A stretch of 64,000 nt of DNA from Straminergon stramineum (GCA_963920665.1 OY987272.1:873001-937000), one strand, 5' to 3'; counted from the first letter of the stretch, positions 1-13,040 are shown. The notes: a model not told the origin generated them from the sequence alone. Made by a program: numbers and translations.

Positions 1-312
1 CATTTGTTGGGTCAAGTGCAGAGAATTGATGGCCAGGTTTGATGGCCAGGTGTTCAGAGTTAGGTCTTACTTTTCAATAATTATTTTTTAGGATATTTGG
101 ATTATGGTTTAAATGTAGGTCTGTGATGCAGAATCATATCAAGAGACACTAAATATGCTGTGGTTAAATTTTATTTTGAAATAACTTCCAAGGATGGCCT
201 GAATGTTAACTATTTATGCTGCCATACAACAGACGCTGACAAGAACATGTGAAACTGATTATCCAAAGTAATCTCGTAGCTCAAATTTCAAGTTAGTGAA
301 AGAGACATACAG

Positions 313-507
313 AGGCAATTGAAACAACTATCTACAAGGAAACCAGACACACTAGAATATGATTTTAACCAATTTCCTTTGAAACATGTACGAGAATTGG
401 AGTCGAAGAAGCACGAGCCAGAAGACGATCAAAAGGCGATGGTGGATCGCAAAGCCTATCGAGAAAAGACTCAAATCAGTCATACTGAAGTTCACTTTCT
501 GCAATGA
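313..507 (+). CDS. possible terminal exon of an unrecognised gene
   Basis: An open frame begins just after an acceptor-like ACAG at 309-312 and ends at a TGA at 505-507, giving about 64 residues. It is strongly charged (Lys, Arg and Glu rich, e.g. RELESKKHEPEDDQK) and looks like a coiled-coil or disordered C-terminal tail. The bases at the window start (about 1-43) could be an upstream exon ending in a GT donor near 43, but the join is not proven. No family is recognised. It could be a decayed gene fragment or chance. A second short open stretch at 712-894 is equally unassigned and may belong to the same remnant. Confidence 0.25.
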   Translation, partial: RQLKQLSTRKPDTLEYDFNQFPLKHVRELESKKHEPEDDQKAMVDRKAYREKTQISHTEVHFLQ

Positions 508-1195
508 ACAGATATATCCGACTTAGAAACTTACTGCACCTCTAGTTGAATTGGAAGGTTAGTGCTCCAGCTAGGCTAACTTAGCTTCGCCATTGAGTCG
601 ATTCAACTTCCATTGCTCCAGGGCTTCTCGGAGATGATGCATGTCAACACCTCAAGGAGTGTCCCTACTTGTAGATGAAATACTCATTCAAATAATTTCC
701 CTGGATTTGCCGTGTTCAAGTCGAGGTCACAGATCGAAGCTCTAGAAAACATACATGTCTTGAAAGCAGATAAAATCGGTGAAGGGACTGAAGCTTATTA
801 CAGAACAATCACACTGCAGGACAGCAGGACCGCTTCTCAACGCGGTTATCGAGCTCAAAGAAGGGTCAGGTGTTGGCCATGTCATCAAAATTAAGGTTTT
901 CCTGTGAAATTTACAGCAACCAGCTTGTAAACTCAACCCCTGCAACTCAAACGTTTCAAACAATAGTAAGGCTGAGCACTTGGAACGGCAATTAACTTCA
1001 CCACTAGAGGACCTAGGCACATTACATTTCAGGCAGAAATTGTCAAAATCTGCCACTTTTTAGGGCAGTGAGAAAAAAATGAGAAAAACAATTTTAAGAA
1101 AAATTCAGCCTTACAAATTCGTACTAAGTTAGAGTATTATGGGAATGTGTAGAAAAAATTCCAATTACTTTGACCACATATTAGATTGAAAGACT

Positions 1196-1663
1196 AAGGT
1201 AAAACAACCCATTACGGACCTTTTACCCATTGTGAACTCCTAAGAATGACCCCATTACAATTTTCTTTTAGTTATTGAGATTTAGGCCACATTCAATGTC
1301 TTAGCTAAGCTTAACTGGAATGGAGTAATTGGTGACCACAATAGGAACTTTTAGTTTTTAAGTGTTAGTTCATTGTAGGAAGTGCTTTTTTCAGGTCTTC
1401 TATGTTAGAAAATATTGTGACTACAATAGGTGAGTAAAATGAGTGTTATGGATCAGATTTTGTTGGTTTTGGGGTAGTCTACAGGCTGTGATGGGATGAA
1501 CACTTCAAAAATTCATAACAAATTCACACTTTGTCGAAAAAATATAGTTTCAAATGCTCTCGCCATTTCTATCACTTGAATTTCTCTGGAAAAAAAAGAG
1601 AAAATTTCAGAAATGACAAGAGGGCAAACCCCCCATTTGGTCCCTAATGGGCTATTTTACCTT
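1196..1663. mobile_element. TIR element, AAGGTAAA family (468 bp)
   Basis: The left end starts AAGGTAAAACAACCCATTA and the right end is its imperfect reverse complement, closing with GGGCTATTTTACCTT. The interior is AT-rich and has no coding capacity, so this is a MITE-like non-autonomous DNA transposon. The same terminal sequence appears at 45325-45482, where the element has collapsed to an almost perfect hairpin. The superfamily is not assigned. Confidence 0.7.
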
Positions 1664-4600
1664 ATAATGTTTGAACTTAGAAGAAAAAGTTTTTTTTGTT
1701 TTTTTTGTTTTTTTTGTTTTTGACCTTGCCTAAAACAACTAACAAACTTTAACTCTTAGACTGAGATTTTTGAACAACATATGGTTATTTTTTTGGACAT
1801 TTGCATCCTACATCATGTTATTATATACTTGCCAAATTTCAAAAGTACATTGAGGAATTTTGCACATGCTCGCCAAAGCTGCTCAAGCTTAAGCAAAAGC
1901 TCAAGGTAGCATAATTTTTCATCTAGGCACCTAATTGAAAAAAATATACATACTTCCCACCAAGGGGATAAATGTTCACACCTTGTGTCAAAATTTTCAT
2001 GAACCTCCCACCCAAATTGATTTTGTGTGCAACTAGGTACTTGAGATTTCTTGTGGATGTTGAATGCTCACTTAACTTGGTAACTTAGTCCTTTAGGGGG
2101 CTTAACTTCAATATGATCTGGGAAAATTACTCATCATACATTGCAGTCAAAACAATTCCTGTGCAATCACAGAACCCTTGAACAGTTGCCAAATGGTTCT
2201 ACTACATATTCTGGTAAGTGTCACAGACAGATAGATTGCATGGAAGTGTGGAGCACAAAGCCACAAATTTGAAAGAGGATTGACTTCTTACGAACTCGAG
2301 TATGAGAAAAGCCCAAAAATTTAAAGAGGTTACTTATCAAAATCACGACCATTATGGTAGAACCACCCATTACCACCCTGGCCCCATGGCCAACATATAG
2401 GTCTTGGGAATTTCAACAGAGGTCTAACTGATTTTTAACCATTAGTTTCTTGGTTTCCAACCATCTTCTAGCCATCACAGTCATGACACATGTGCTTGGC
2501 TTTGGGAGCCAAGTTAGTCTTCGGATGAGCAGTTATGGAAGATCCTAGGTGCTGAGGATGGGTGCACACCAACTTTTGGTTTCCAAAATTCATAACAATT
2601 TGAATTTAAGGAAAAAAATTATGAAAATTTGACAATGCCCATGATTTTTGTTGTTCTACATGGCAAAAAATTTGCATCGCTTACACTGTTCCAAATCATG
2701 CATAGAATGCTCAAGTGGTTGGTAATTTGTGGTTCTATTATATAGCTTGAGAATTCATATCCAAATGACTTTGATCATATTGTCTAAACTAGACTTGACA
2801 ATTCTTGTGAAGGAAAAGAACAACATAGAGTCAGTGGCAACTGAATCCAACGAATGAACAAAAAAATATAACACACAAAGTAGGCAGAAATTCTAGAGAA
2901 ATTATCCATTGAAGTACATTCAATTTGGAGAGTTGTGTATGCATAAATGATATCAGTAGTTTATCCCCATCAGTGTTTGTTTTTTGGTTTTTAGACAAAT
3001 GGTTATGTGGCCTTTCTTTGAAGAAGGTTCTGCATTTCCTGGCTCCTTCATTTTGGGGATTTGAATTGAATGAAGGCAATTATGAGTATACAATTTTGAA
3101 TATGTAATTTTTGTATGCAATATTTGTATGTATTGGCTTTGCATGATGGATAAAACAAGGTTTGGAAACATTGCGGCAACAATGTATAGGGCCATGATGA
3201 TAGTCTAGCATTTTTTAATACTTTTACCCCCTTTCTTTTCTATAGGCTTGAAGTTATCCATTTTTTTATGAGGCAATTGGGCATTTAATTGACACAAATT
3301 ACAATTTGGGAACACCATCCCCAAGATGGGAACCTTAAACCCTAAATCTTCACAAGATCTACATTCATAACTAGAATGTTTATTTCCTAGCTTCTATGCT
3401 GGTCTACTTCCTAACTTCTGGAGTTTAACTCCGATTTGCAAATGGATTGTATTGTTGGCTCTACAAGGCCATTTTTAGCCTTGAAGAATTTCCTACCCCT
3501 TTTTCCTTTGCAAAACCTCCATGAGAACCCAACATCAATTCTAGTCAAAAAAGGGTTGAAAATCTAACTTTTGGAGGTTGCCTTTTTTAAGGAGGGTAAT
3601 TATCTAGGGTGATTTGGAAGGTCTAAGGGGGTAAAAAAAGACCCTTCGTTGACTTTGTTTCAACTCCATGAGCTCTTGGAACTCCAGTTAACTCCTTGCA
3701 TGTATTATTATTTAATTTGGAAGAAACCTCTTGGTTTAGGTACCTCCCACTATCAGAATGTTGCGAAACTTGTCAAAGCATGTTATTAACATAAAAGAAC
3801 CTATCCTAATTTTTAGTGAGATTTTATCACCCTCTAGGAAATTTCCAAAAATTTCCCATAGTAGGTTTTAGTGGTAGACCGCCTGGAAAGAATATTTCTA
3901 TAAATCATAAAAATTTTAGACTTTTTGTTAGATCCTTTGGGGATCCCACAATGACTATGAAAGCTCATATTCTTACTTTGAACATGTAAAGATGGGGAGG
4001 ATAGATCCTACCCTTCGCTACATATGTAGAAAATAGGGAATCTTTGGCATATGAGGGAATCTTGGCAAATGGACTTCGCTTCTGACGCCTTGGCATGCTC
4101 TAGACCCTAGATCAACATCCAAAGGTTGTAGATTCCTCCACGAGCCCATCTTGGTATAGTAACCCGTGCAATGTTAACAATTGGAACTCTATGATTTTAA
4201 TGGAAGAATGGGGAAACTAAAACCTACCTAGGGATCTCGCAAGACTTTTTTTAGTTCAATTCTAGCGAAACTAGGCTACTACTTAGTAGGTTTGACTACC
4301 ATTGGGCAACTTCACTCAAACCTTCTAACTTCCACTATTTTAGGGTTCTAACTTCATATGTAGAGGTGGACATCTGAGGCATTACTAGACCTAAAATTCT
4401 AAATGAAGCCAATTCCCTAGTTTGGTATATCACTACCTATTTCAACCTTATGCTCTATTTTTGGCTTTTTACATCTAATTACCTTCTAAATTGCAAAATT
4501 TGAAAAAAAGAAAAACTATGTGTCTTAAGTGATAAATTGGGAGCTCACAACATGCGTTTCCATACGTCTAAATAAACAACCCTACATGGATACATCCACA

Positions 4601-5980
4601 TCACAAAGGAATACATTGTCTACGATATCCACACAAGCACAACATGACCTATATGCACATCAATATGCTGCAAGCCATTAGTAAGTGCTTCCATATGTGC
4701 CATATAGGACTATTGAGAGGGCCATGAATTCAAGAAGCGTATTTATTCACTATAAGTATAATGCTATGGTTTTGTTGACATAATTTTGTTCTTCATGTAG
4801 GGTCATTGCAAGAAACATCGACATGTTTTCATGTCACAATCAAAATGACTGTCTTGTCATCGACTATAGCTTTTGAATTTAAATCTAATGCCAAATATTA
4901 AAAAAATCTATTTCTCTTTAACTTAATTGTCATCATATTTTTTAATTTTCAGAAATTAAAAAAAATCATATTCAATTTAAATGTCAATTTTGTTAATATG
5001 TCACACTTATGAGTTTAGTTTTTTTATACTAAATACCAATACCATGAAGTCTTTTCCAATAGAAATTTTTTAGCTTTGTTGAAAATTAATTATCCTATTT
5101 TCTTCAATTGAAAATGTCCAAATTGTTTCGTAGTCTAAATTCTAATCTCAATTCTAGCCAATTGCTGATTTTCTTTGTGTAGTTGCTCATTTAGTCAATT
5201 GGTAAGGTAATTTAGGTGCTTATTAGTAGTAGTTACTGATTGGGATGGGAATTCAGATGAACTGGCACCTTTGGAGTTTTCAGTTTGCTGATTGGTGGTT
5301 ATTTTTGGTTGGGATGTTCAGGCTTATATGCCTTTGTTTACCGATTGGGAGTTCAGTTGACCTCGAGAGAAGCAGGGACTCTTTCCAGGAATTGGAAGTA
5401 AAACAATTGATTGTTTTTGTGTTTGTTTTGGATTTGATGAATATAGTGAATGTTTGCAATTGTGAGTTTGTGCTATGGTTGTGTGTGTGAATGATGCGTG
5501 TATGTTCAATTGGTGAATTTTGAGTATTGATTGGGAGTAAACAATTGAAAGAGAAGTGATAATGGAATTTGTGATAAATTGAATGAATTATAGAGTGTTA
5601 AGTTTATGATTGAACTTGGGTTAATTAAGACAGAGTAAGGAATTTTGAGAATGTGCCAATTGGATAACAAATTATGATTGCTTTGATGAGTGTATTGAGT
5701 AATTGTGAGTATCAAACCAATCATAAATTTGTAAAATAAGGAATCTGGAAGTTTTCAGTGAAGAGGAAATCGATTGGAATTATTAATGTGAGTGATTAAT
5801 CGTGACTAGGAAGTTGAGTAAGAATTACCGATAGGGAAAATAGATTGGAATGAAACTGTGAAAAGAAATCGGGGAAGATTATAACTGGATTGCAATTAGA
5901 AGAAACAATTGGGAAAACAGTACTGTGAAGTGAATGAGAAAATAAATTAACATGATGATTGAATTATAACAATTGGAGAG
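1664..5980. other. AT-rich intergenic tract without recognisable genes
   Basis: No coding region with family similarity is seen. The tract contains T-rich runs (about 1690-1722) and a TTAA-element-like right end near 2090-2107 with no left partner. It also contains a dispersed repeat at about 2330-2680 that recurs inverted at 46310-46640. The short open frames here have no similarity that I recognise. Confidence 0.5.
2330..2680 (+). repeat. dispersed repeat, copy 1
   Basis: The stretch shares many words with the reverse complement of about 46310-46640. Examples are the GGTAGAACC block, the block around AGCAGTTATGGAAGA, and the CCAAAATTCAT block that follows. The order is preserved, so it is a mid-length interspersed repeat in opposite orientation 44 kb away. 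No termini or coding capacity could be defined. Confidence 0.55.
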
Positions 5981-5995
5981 AATTATATAGAATTA

Positions 5996-6049
5996 ATAAA
6001 AAATCAAAAAATCAAAAAATCAAATCAAATCAAATCAAATCAAATCAAA
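5996..6049. repeat. (ATCAA)n-like microsatellite
   Basis: About ten short A/T/C units, AAAAATC changing to AAATC, run head to tail. Confidence 0.85.
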
Positions 6050-6862
6050 GACATAAAAATAAAATGAACAAAGAGGAGCGAAAAGAAAAGATAAAAAGAT
6101 GTATCTATCATCAAAAGATGGACAATTCCTAACTAACATATTAAAACCAAGAGAAAGAAATGAAGAAAATAAATCAAGGAGCAATTGGAGTAAAGAAGGA
6201 AGAAATGTAAAACGTGGAGTCCAATCAAAGAAGAGAATAAACAAAAGAGTGGCAATTGGATTATAGATAAGTGATCCTAAAACTATGGTTATTAAGATGA
6301 TGTTTGGAATTTGTAATTCAACAATCTTGCAATTGGATCTTTTAGGTGTTATAATTTTAGATTCCGTTTTGATTTAAAACCTACCTCCTAGTGTTCGAAC
6401 TTACGTTCCTTAGGTGATTTATTTTAATAGAAATAATTTTTGAAATAAATTCCATCTACATGTATTTATTGGGATAGATTCTTGGACATAGAATTTTGGT
6501 GAAGAAAATATATATAGTTGGACATTGAGAATTGTCACCATTCTTTATAGCCATTGTTTTGCTGCTTTGCTACATCCGTGACTTGTATTTTGACATCTAC
6601 CACTTCCCTTGCCACTTCCCTTGCCACTCCCCTTTCTGAGAATCACCATTTCCTTGAAACCTCTATCATCTCTATGCTCTAACACTTTGATGCTTATGCT
6701 AGGTGTATTAGTTGTATTGTAATGTTCTTCATACACTTGTACTGGTGAAAGTTGTCATTGTCCTGTCACGTATGGACGAATGGCCCATAGACAAAATGTC
6801 AAGATTCAACCCCACGTCCGTCTCGATCCCAATTTATTTTTCCTAGATCATTGTCCATTCGT

Positions 6863-7036
6863 TAATTTGGACGGCCTACCATTGGCAAAGATGGTCTATC
6901 CGTCCATCAATTTGGACAGCCTACCATTGACAAGGATGGTCTATCCACCCGTCAAATTGGACGGCCTACCATTGACAAGGATGGTCTGTCCGTCAACTTG
7001 GACGGCCTATAGTGGATAAGGATGGTATGTTTGTTG
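6863..7036 (+). repeat. 45-bp minisatellite, about 4 units
   Basis: Units begin near AATTTGGACGGCCTACCATT and contain AAGGATGGTCTATCCGTCC. There are two units of about 45 bp, one shortened to 41 bp and one degenerate. The array is open in one frame because the unit length is a multiple of 3, but it has no start or gene context. Each unit contains a short internal dyad. Confidence 0.8.
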
Positions 7037-7460
7037 ATAAAGACAAATGAAACTTTGCATTAAGAAAAATCCCCCCAAATCCAAGTTTAGATGAAACTTT
7101 GATTTCAAGTTTCATGTGAAGTCGGAGTTGACTTTGGAGTTTGGCGTGTTTTTTCAAGTTGTGTGAGATGTTCTATGATTGATTGCAAGTTTTTGCGCAT
7201 AATAGTTTTGGGGGATTGGGATTTCTTTCACTTAATAATCAAGGTAGGTATCTAATATTTAAGTTGTATACTTTTTTTAACCTTAGTTGCACTTGCAATT
7301 AAGTGACTTTACTTTCATTCACTTTAAATTTTCTTTGTATGTGTAGATGGCCTTCTTAGGAAGATTTCTATAGAAAGTACTCATGAAAGCTATCTTGGGA
7401 CTGGAAGAGGTAGTTGAGGTAGTCGAGTATTTTGTGGTGACAGAGACACACTCTTGACAA
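7030..7460 (+). pseudogene. decayed copy of an unknown coiled-coil gene, plus strand
   Basis: A donor-like AAG/GTAGGTATCTAA near 7240 and an acceptor-like TGTGTAG/ATGG near 7346 bracket an intron of about 100 bp. The following exon reads MKAILGLEEVVEVVEYF, interrupted by a stop. The same intron boundaries and the LEEVVE motif occur in reverse orientation at 7662-8230, so two copies face each other. The family is not recognised. It may be the host gene of a transposon or a captured gene. Confidence 0.4.
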
Positions 7461-7661
7461 GACGCGCTCTTGACAAAATGCACTCCTAACACTCAAGTGC
7501 CACTCCTCGCAATTAAGACCTACAATATAAACAATGTTAAACAATTAAAGAGTTTCAAAACCTTAAGACTTAAAAATTTAATAACTCACTTGGCTTTTAG
7601 AATTGCCACCATTGTTGCCATAATTTCTTGTTGGCCTCACTTTGTTGCTTCGCTGCATCAA

Positions 7662-8230
7662 TTATCCTTTGACATTCGCCAATTCATTTTTCACCTCTAC
7701 CAACATTGTGTTTTGTTGCTTTGCCGATACTGCCAACTCTACTACCTCTTCAGTGACCTTCTCGACTTGTTTTGTGCCCTTCTTAACTTGTTTGGTAACC
7801 TTCTCCATGTACTTGCGTTGGTAATTTGCTATATCTAAAGCACCAAAAGAAACTAGAACCGACAAAAAGTTAACTAGTTTCTTCATTTCTACTTTGCCCA
7901 AGTGCTATCCGAAGTGTATTTTCACGATCTCCTTTGTAGCCTTGGCCGCTATAGTATATCCAATATATTCAACCACCTCTTCCAATCTGAAGAACACTTT
8001 CATGGACGCTTTCCAGACCATCTCCACATAGAAAGGAAACTTTTAGTGGAGTAAAGTAAAGTGAAACTAAGGTTAGAAAAAAAGGGTTAGATACCTACCT
8101 TGACTATCAAGCCAAAGAAACTACAATCTCAAGAACCTATCAAGTGCAAAAACACAAAAAGCAACTCTCAAACAATTGCAAAACTTGCAAGAAAAACAAA
8201 AACAAAACAAAAGTCAACATTAGATGAGAT
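7662..8230 (-). pseudogene. decayed copy of an unknown coiled-coil gene, minus strand
   Basis: Reading the minus strand, an exon after the acceptor-like GTGGAG/ATGG near 8020 encodes MVWKASMKVFFRLEEVVEY and onwards. One in-frame TAG follows near 7906, then about 79 residues rich in Lys, Glu and Val (KVTKQVKKGTKQVEKVTEEV) that look like an amphipathic coiled coil. Upstream, the intron donor AAG/GTAGGTATCTAAC matches the plus-strand copy. The internal stop and the missing termini argue for a pseudogene. A related but weaker fragment with a GSGKGSGKGSG stretch lies on the minus strand at 6545-6736. Confidence 0.4.
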
Positions 8231-9025
8231 TTGGGCCAAATAGAAAATTGTGAGTTCCTTGTAGTTCTTGGCAATGGGAAACTCGCTAATCTGCTCCACT
8301 ACAACAATGCTAATGTAGTTAGGTGTCCACCATTTCAGAATTTTATTTTTATTCTTTTTGAAAAAAATTCGATTTTTTTTTCATTTTGGGACTAAAAAGA
8401 AAACCTTTTTATTTATTTTTGTAATTAGGACGATTGACAACAGTCAGCTGTATCATCATTGCTATAGGAACAATATGGAGAATAGGCATGAATAGGCCCC
8501 TTATTTCCCTAAATCTCATCTAATGCTTTGACTTCAAATGAATCTTGAAATCGGAGTTTCATCCAAAGTTGAATGAAATTGGTAACACACTAATGTCATA
8601 CAAAGGGAAAGGGTTAGAGTATACAATGCTTTAAACACATTAATTATCACACAAACTTCTAAAACTAAAATTAATAGATCAATTGAAAGATCATTTTTAT
8701 GTCACCTATAGTATAATACAATACAATAGATGGTATCTTTTAAATCCAATGGCAAAGACTAAAATATAAAATAATTATCATATGATTATTGATAAAAAAA
8801 TTGTTTATGATGATAGCCCCATAAGCATCTTTTTCTATAAACAACCCCTAACTCTACTTAATTCATCTTTGCACCACCTTTGAACTTTCATGAACTTTGG
8901 AGGTCACTGAAATCGAAGAGAAACTTCTTCAATTCCCTAAGTGCAAAGGGAGTTTACTTAGCCCAAAACATTAATGTAGTACAAGATGGTTGGCCTATAA
9001 TATACAAAATTGGTATCACATCAAT

Positions 9026-9182
9026 AGAAGAAATTTGTTTTTGGGCTAATAAAATCTATATGATGTGTTTGTTGAAGCAAACGCAAAATCTGCGTTTTTC
9101 TACGTTTTTGAATTCAAATTTTGTGTTTGCCTCAACAAACACATCATGTAGATTTTATTGAGGCAAACGCAAATTTCTTCTA
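9026..9182. repeat. foldback (inverted repeat) with ~65-bp arms
   Basis: The left arm is 9026-9090 and the right arm about 9117-9182. Both contain AATAAAATCTA(T/C)ATGATG and GTGTTTGTTGA. The loop is about 26 bp. A transcript would fold into a long imperfect hairpin. It is probably a foldback MITE. Confidence 0.75.
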
Positions 9183-9455
9183 GTGCATTGACAAAGTGGA
9201 AACTAAATCACCCAAATAAGCAAAGTTATATTGAAACACCAAGACATGCTTAGCAATTGGCATATCCGCAATTGCTTTTAGACTTTTGTCGTAAATCACT
9301 CACTAATGTTTTGCTTATGAATTTATTGGCTCATGAATAGAGGGAAGGAGGATTTGCATTGAAAAAGAACAATGTGTGAAGGCGTTTGAGTAGGACCTTA
9401 CTCAAAAATAGAATTGTATTTGTAACTTCATGTTGCTATCAAAAATGTTGTATTT

Positions 9456-10056
9456 GTTCCATCCCATTATGATCTTTCTGTTAGACAAAATGTTCTAGAT
9501 TGAGGTTGAAAATAACACTTTTTTTTATAAATGACTTGAAAATAGAGTGTCAAGCACTCTTATTGTCCTAAAATTTTCAATTTCAAATAAGTTTTCAAAA
9601 TATAATTGTGGTGCTTTGAAAAGTGGGATTTTTGGGCCATTTTTATGGAGCACTGGTGGACAATCGTTTTTGCAACTTCTCACATAGTCTATGTTTTATT
9701 TGTTTTCCTTTTGTGGTTTTTGAGTTGGCTTGCCGACATCAATACCTCATCTTAGCCCAAGCAATTATCTTCATGAGCTATGCATTTGTATGGCCTTAGA
9801 ACCATTCATTTGCCACCCAGGAGTCAATGAAAAGTGGCCCAGGAACCACTAACAAGTCAATAGGAGTTTGATCCACTTGCACTAGTCTAAAATCTATAGT
9901 ACATAATGGCTAAATGGAAATTCACTAGCTATGAGGAAATTCATTGTTTTAGACATTCTCAAGAAGTGCAGGTATTTCCTCCCACGTCACACCAAGAAAA
10001 TCATTTTGGAATAAGAAATTTCATTCAATAGGAAGATCATTTTGGGATGGAGGGAG
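9456..10056 (+). mobile_element. Stowaway-like TA element, ~600-bp copy
   Basis: The degenerate left end CCATCCCATTATGATC and the right end GATCATTTTGGGATGGAGGG AG (followed by TA) are complementary. The interior (ATGTTCTAGATTGAG, then GGAGCACTGGTGG) matches the longer copy at 39926-41054. A CTCCCTCC-type terminus with a TA target is the hallmark of Tc1/mariner-Stowaway MITEs. No transposase is encoded. Confidence 0.7.
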
Positions 10057-10068
10057 TATGTGCTAAGA

Positions 10069-10102
10069 AAGTAGTAGTAGTAATAATAATAATAATAATA
10101 AT
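10069..10102. repeat. (TAG/TAA)n microsatellite
   Basis: AGTAGTAGTAG passes into about seven TAA units, directly beside the right end of the Stowaway-like element. Confidence 0.85.
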
Positions 10103-10451
10103 AGAGTCCCAATCGTTTGTTCATTTCTAGAACATGTTTAGTGTATTAAGGCCATATTTGTTATATTGAGACTTTTTGTAGATTTTGAGACAAAATTTTA
10201 GTTATTGGAAAATTATTTTAAAAACTAGTAATTGAAACTAGAAATAAATAATGCTCAAATAGTGATCCAATAATGAAATTCTAAAAGTTGGTATTGTTAC
10301 CTATTTATAAAAAAATACTAGCAAAGAGATAAAGTGGTTTATCTTTGAGTCAAGGATAAAAATGAGACTGTGAAAATTCTCAATATAACGAATATCATAT
10401 TTATCTATTTAGACTTGTCAAAACAAAATCTATTGTTGAATCATAAGGATG

Positions 10452-10740
10452 TAAGGTGGGTACCCCTCAAACCACCACTTTTTGCTATTGTGCCTAGTTA
10501 CTATTATTAGATTGGTCAATTTTCATATTTTCTTGTTGGCAAGGGAAAGGAGGTTCCAACACACCAAAGAATATGACATTTGGATACCATAAGCCAAAGT
10601 TATGAAGAATCAAAGTTCCTTTTTGTAGATGTTTCAAAATTGTTTCTTCAACATAGTTACATACTTATTGATTTTTGAGATGTACACATAATGATGATGG
10701 CAATTTTAGGTAGGGTGTGATTTTGGGTGTACCCACCTTA
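10452..10740 (+). mobile_element. TIR element, TAAGGTGG family, copy 1 (289 bp)
   Basis: The ends are TAAGGTGGGTACCC on the left and GGGTGTACCCACCTTA on the right. The interior is near-identical to 13041-13322 in the same orientation, for example the shared block CTAGTTACTA and CCAACACACCAAA. It is a non-autonomous TIR element without an ORF. Confidence 0.75.
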
Positions 10741-12050
10741 GGTTTGCTTTACACAATGGTGAAGAAGTACACTGATCAAGAATTGTAGGGAAATGAAGCA
10801 ATAAGATTGGAACAAATTTCATTTTTCATTGGATTGGATTTACACTAACTAATTAAAGGCCAAGACTTGTCTGGTGAAGAACCTCAAGTATTGATGAAAA
10901 AATGACATGGTTGTCTATGTGCAACATTTTTTGTGAGGGGAGTACTTCGGAGGTGAAGTTTCTTGCGGGGTCTCAACCCCTCAAAGAAGAAACTTGGCCT
11001 TTAGAGAACTACAACTTTTGATCATTAAAATATTATATCATGCCACAAATTTGATTGGATAGACTCCCCCTCATGTGTTTTTCTTTGCCATGGTTAGCTC
11101 TCTTATGATTTGTAGCAAAGCTGCTACTCAATACACCCTGCAATATGTTATTATTGTATATGTAAATGAAGATAAAACTCTTGATTCATTTCTTGTCCTA
11201 CACTTATTGTAATTCCATATATGGACAACCATTTAGATTTTCTTGATTACTATGCTACTATAATTGATCAAGATAGAGATTGATGCCTCCCTTTGTGTAA
11301 CTTCTTATGCAAATGAGAACTAAGATTGGTGAACTATAATTGAACCCCATGTACTTAAATGATTTCCACAAATTCAATACATATTGGTTTTATTTGAAAA
11401 TATTACCACACAAATTAGACAAGTAGACACATTTTTTCCAATAAGTTTTATTTAACTTGAGTAATGGATGCAAAAGTTATAGCTTCTCAAAGTACATTGT
11501 AGCCCCAAAATGTACAAAATATGTTCATGGGGATTGTTGGCTGGTGAATTTCAATTTGTAAAGTTTTCCAGAAGACTTCTCCAATTGGTGTTTACACTAC
11601 AACTAATCAAAATTCTTTTAAGGCATTATGTCATTGTCTTTCCATCTTGTCTAACATCCCACCAGTTGCCTCAAATAACTATATTTTGGCCAAAACTTCT
11701 TAACCAACTAGTGCACTTCTCCACCGTAGTGTAAAGCAACCCTTAAAAATCACAATGATAAAGTTTCCGAGGATGATCCTTTCATTCGACATGCATTTTG
11801 CATGGGAGGTTTCTATAAAATGCTTTGCTTTTGAATGGGGTATTTCCCTCCTTGTTTTAGTTTGTTTTGTTATTACAAAGTTTTTAATATTTCGAACAAC
11901 CCTTGATTATTTTCTAGATCTCCATGTCAACTTTGTTTACTATATCCAATGATTTATCCAGTGGTTTCTATATTCAGCCAGCCTCTCAAATACTTGAGTG
12001 AAACACCCTTTCGCTAAGGTATGCAATGTGAGTAGAGGAGGAGTTGAATG
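10741..12050. other. AT-rich intergenic tract
   Basis: No gene or defined repeat was recognised. The short open frames (e.g. 11510-11952) show no domain and no splice-supported continuation. Confidence 0.4.
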
Positions 12051-12970
12051 TTAACCCGTAAAGGATCAAACTGCGTTTTTTTGGTAAGATAGTAATTTTT
12101 TGTAGCTCACTATACACAATTTTTTTTCTATGGAATTTTCACACATCGTGTGGATGAGGTTTTCTTTAAAGCCCAACAACAATTTTCATAATTTTTGGCT
12201 ACATGATTAAAAAATTATCAGTGTATGATATGTAGGTTTTTTTCTAGACCAAGCAGTCCGTGCAAATAAGAAAAGAAATCACTTTTTTCACAAACAAAAA
12301 TTTGAAATTGATTTTTTAGATTTATATATACTTGGAAAGCTTTGAATCATTCCATTTAGATTAATGAGATGAAAGCTAGGAGGAGTTTTAGTAGTTGTTG
12401 GATTCTCTACTCTAAATAAACTTTGAAGTCCTTTATTCAACTCAATTTTTGATATTTTTTGAAAAAAATAATATTAAAGGATGTAGATTGTTTATTACAA
12501 AATTATAACAATTGGGATTGGCATTTTTCAATTCCATAACAAAATTCTTAACAATTTAGTATTTTGAATCATTCTCTACTTTTTTCTATTTACTATTTTT
12601 TTCCTATGTGTTGTACAATTCCAATTCATTTGGAATTTTTCAAGCATGTAGCCAACTTGGCTTGAAGAATGATTCCAAGGAAGCAACAACAACATGGACA
12701 TTTTTTCATACAAATGTGACCTTGTGAAGTGAAGTTGCCATGTTTTTTGTAGGGCCAAAAAAAGAATTTCTATCAATTCAATCACTAATATCTTGCAATC
12801 CACGTGGTGAAAATTTCTGAAACTTTTCTCAGATCTTCTCAAACCAATGTACAACAAGATCCTATGGTTGCATGTGTCCAAATTTTTTTTCCTAAGGTTG
12901 GTACTTGTACTAGAAATGACAGTTTTGGAGTGTTTTGGGTGAAAATGTAATCAAGGAGCTTTCATGTTAA
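12051..12970 (-). mobile_element. TTAA-flanked element C (920 bp), long class
   Basis: It starts TTAACCCGTAAAGG and ends at a TTAA at 12967-12970. Read in reverse complement it is homologous to elements E (60540-61795) and F (63128 onward) over nearly its whole length, including the blocks TGTACAA, GGATCTTGTAGT-like and AGTGAGCTGC-like. TTAA target sites with CCC/GGG ends are typical of the piggyBac superfamily. No transposase frame is present. Confidence 0.7.
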
Positions 12971-13040
12971 CTTAGTTTAATCCATAACTTATCATAGAAG
13001 GTTGGAAGAGCCAAATGAAAGTGGATTTTAAATGAGCAAA

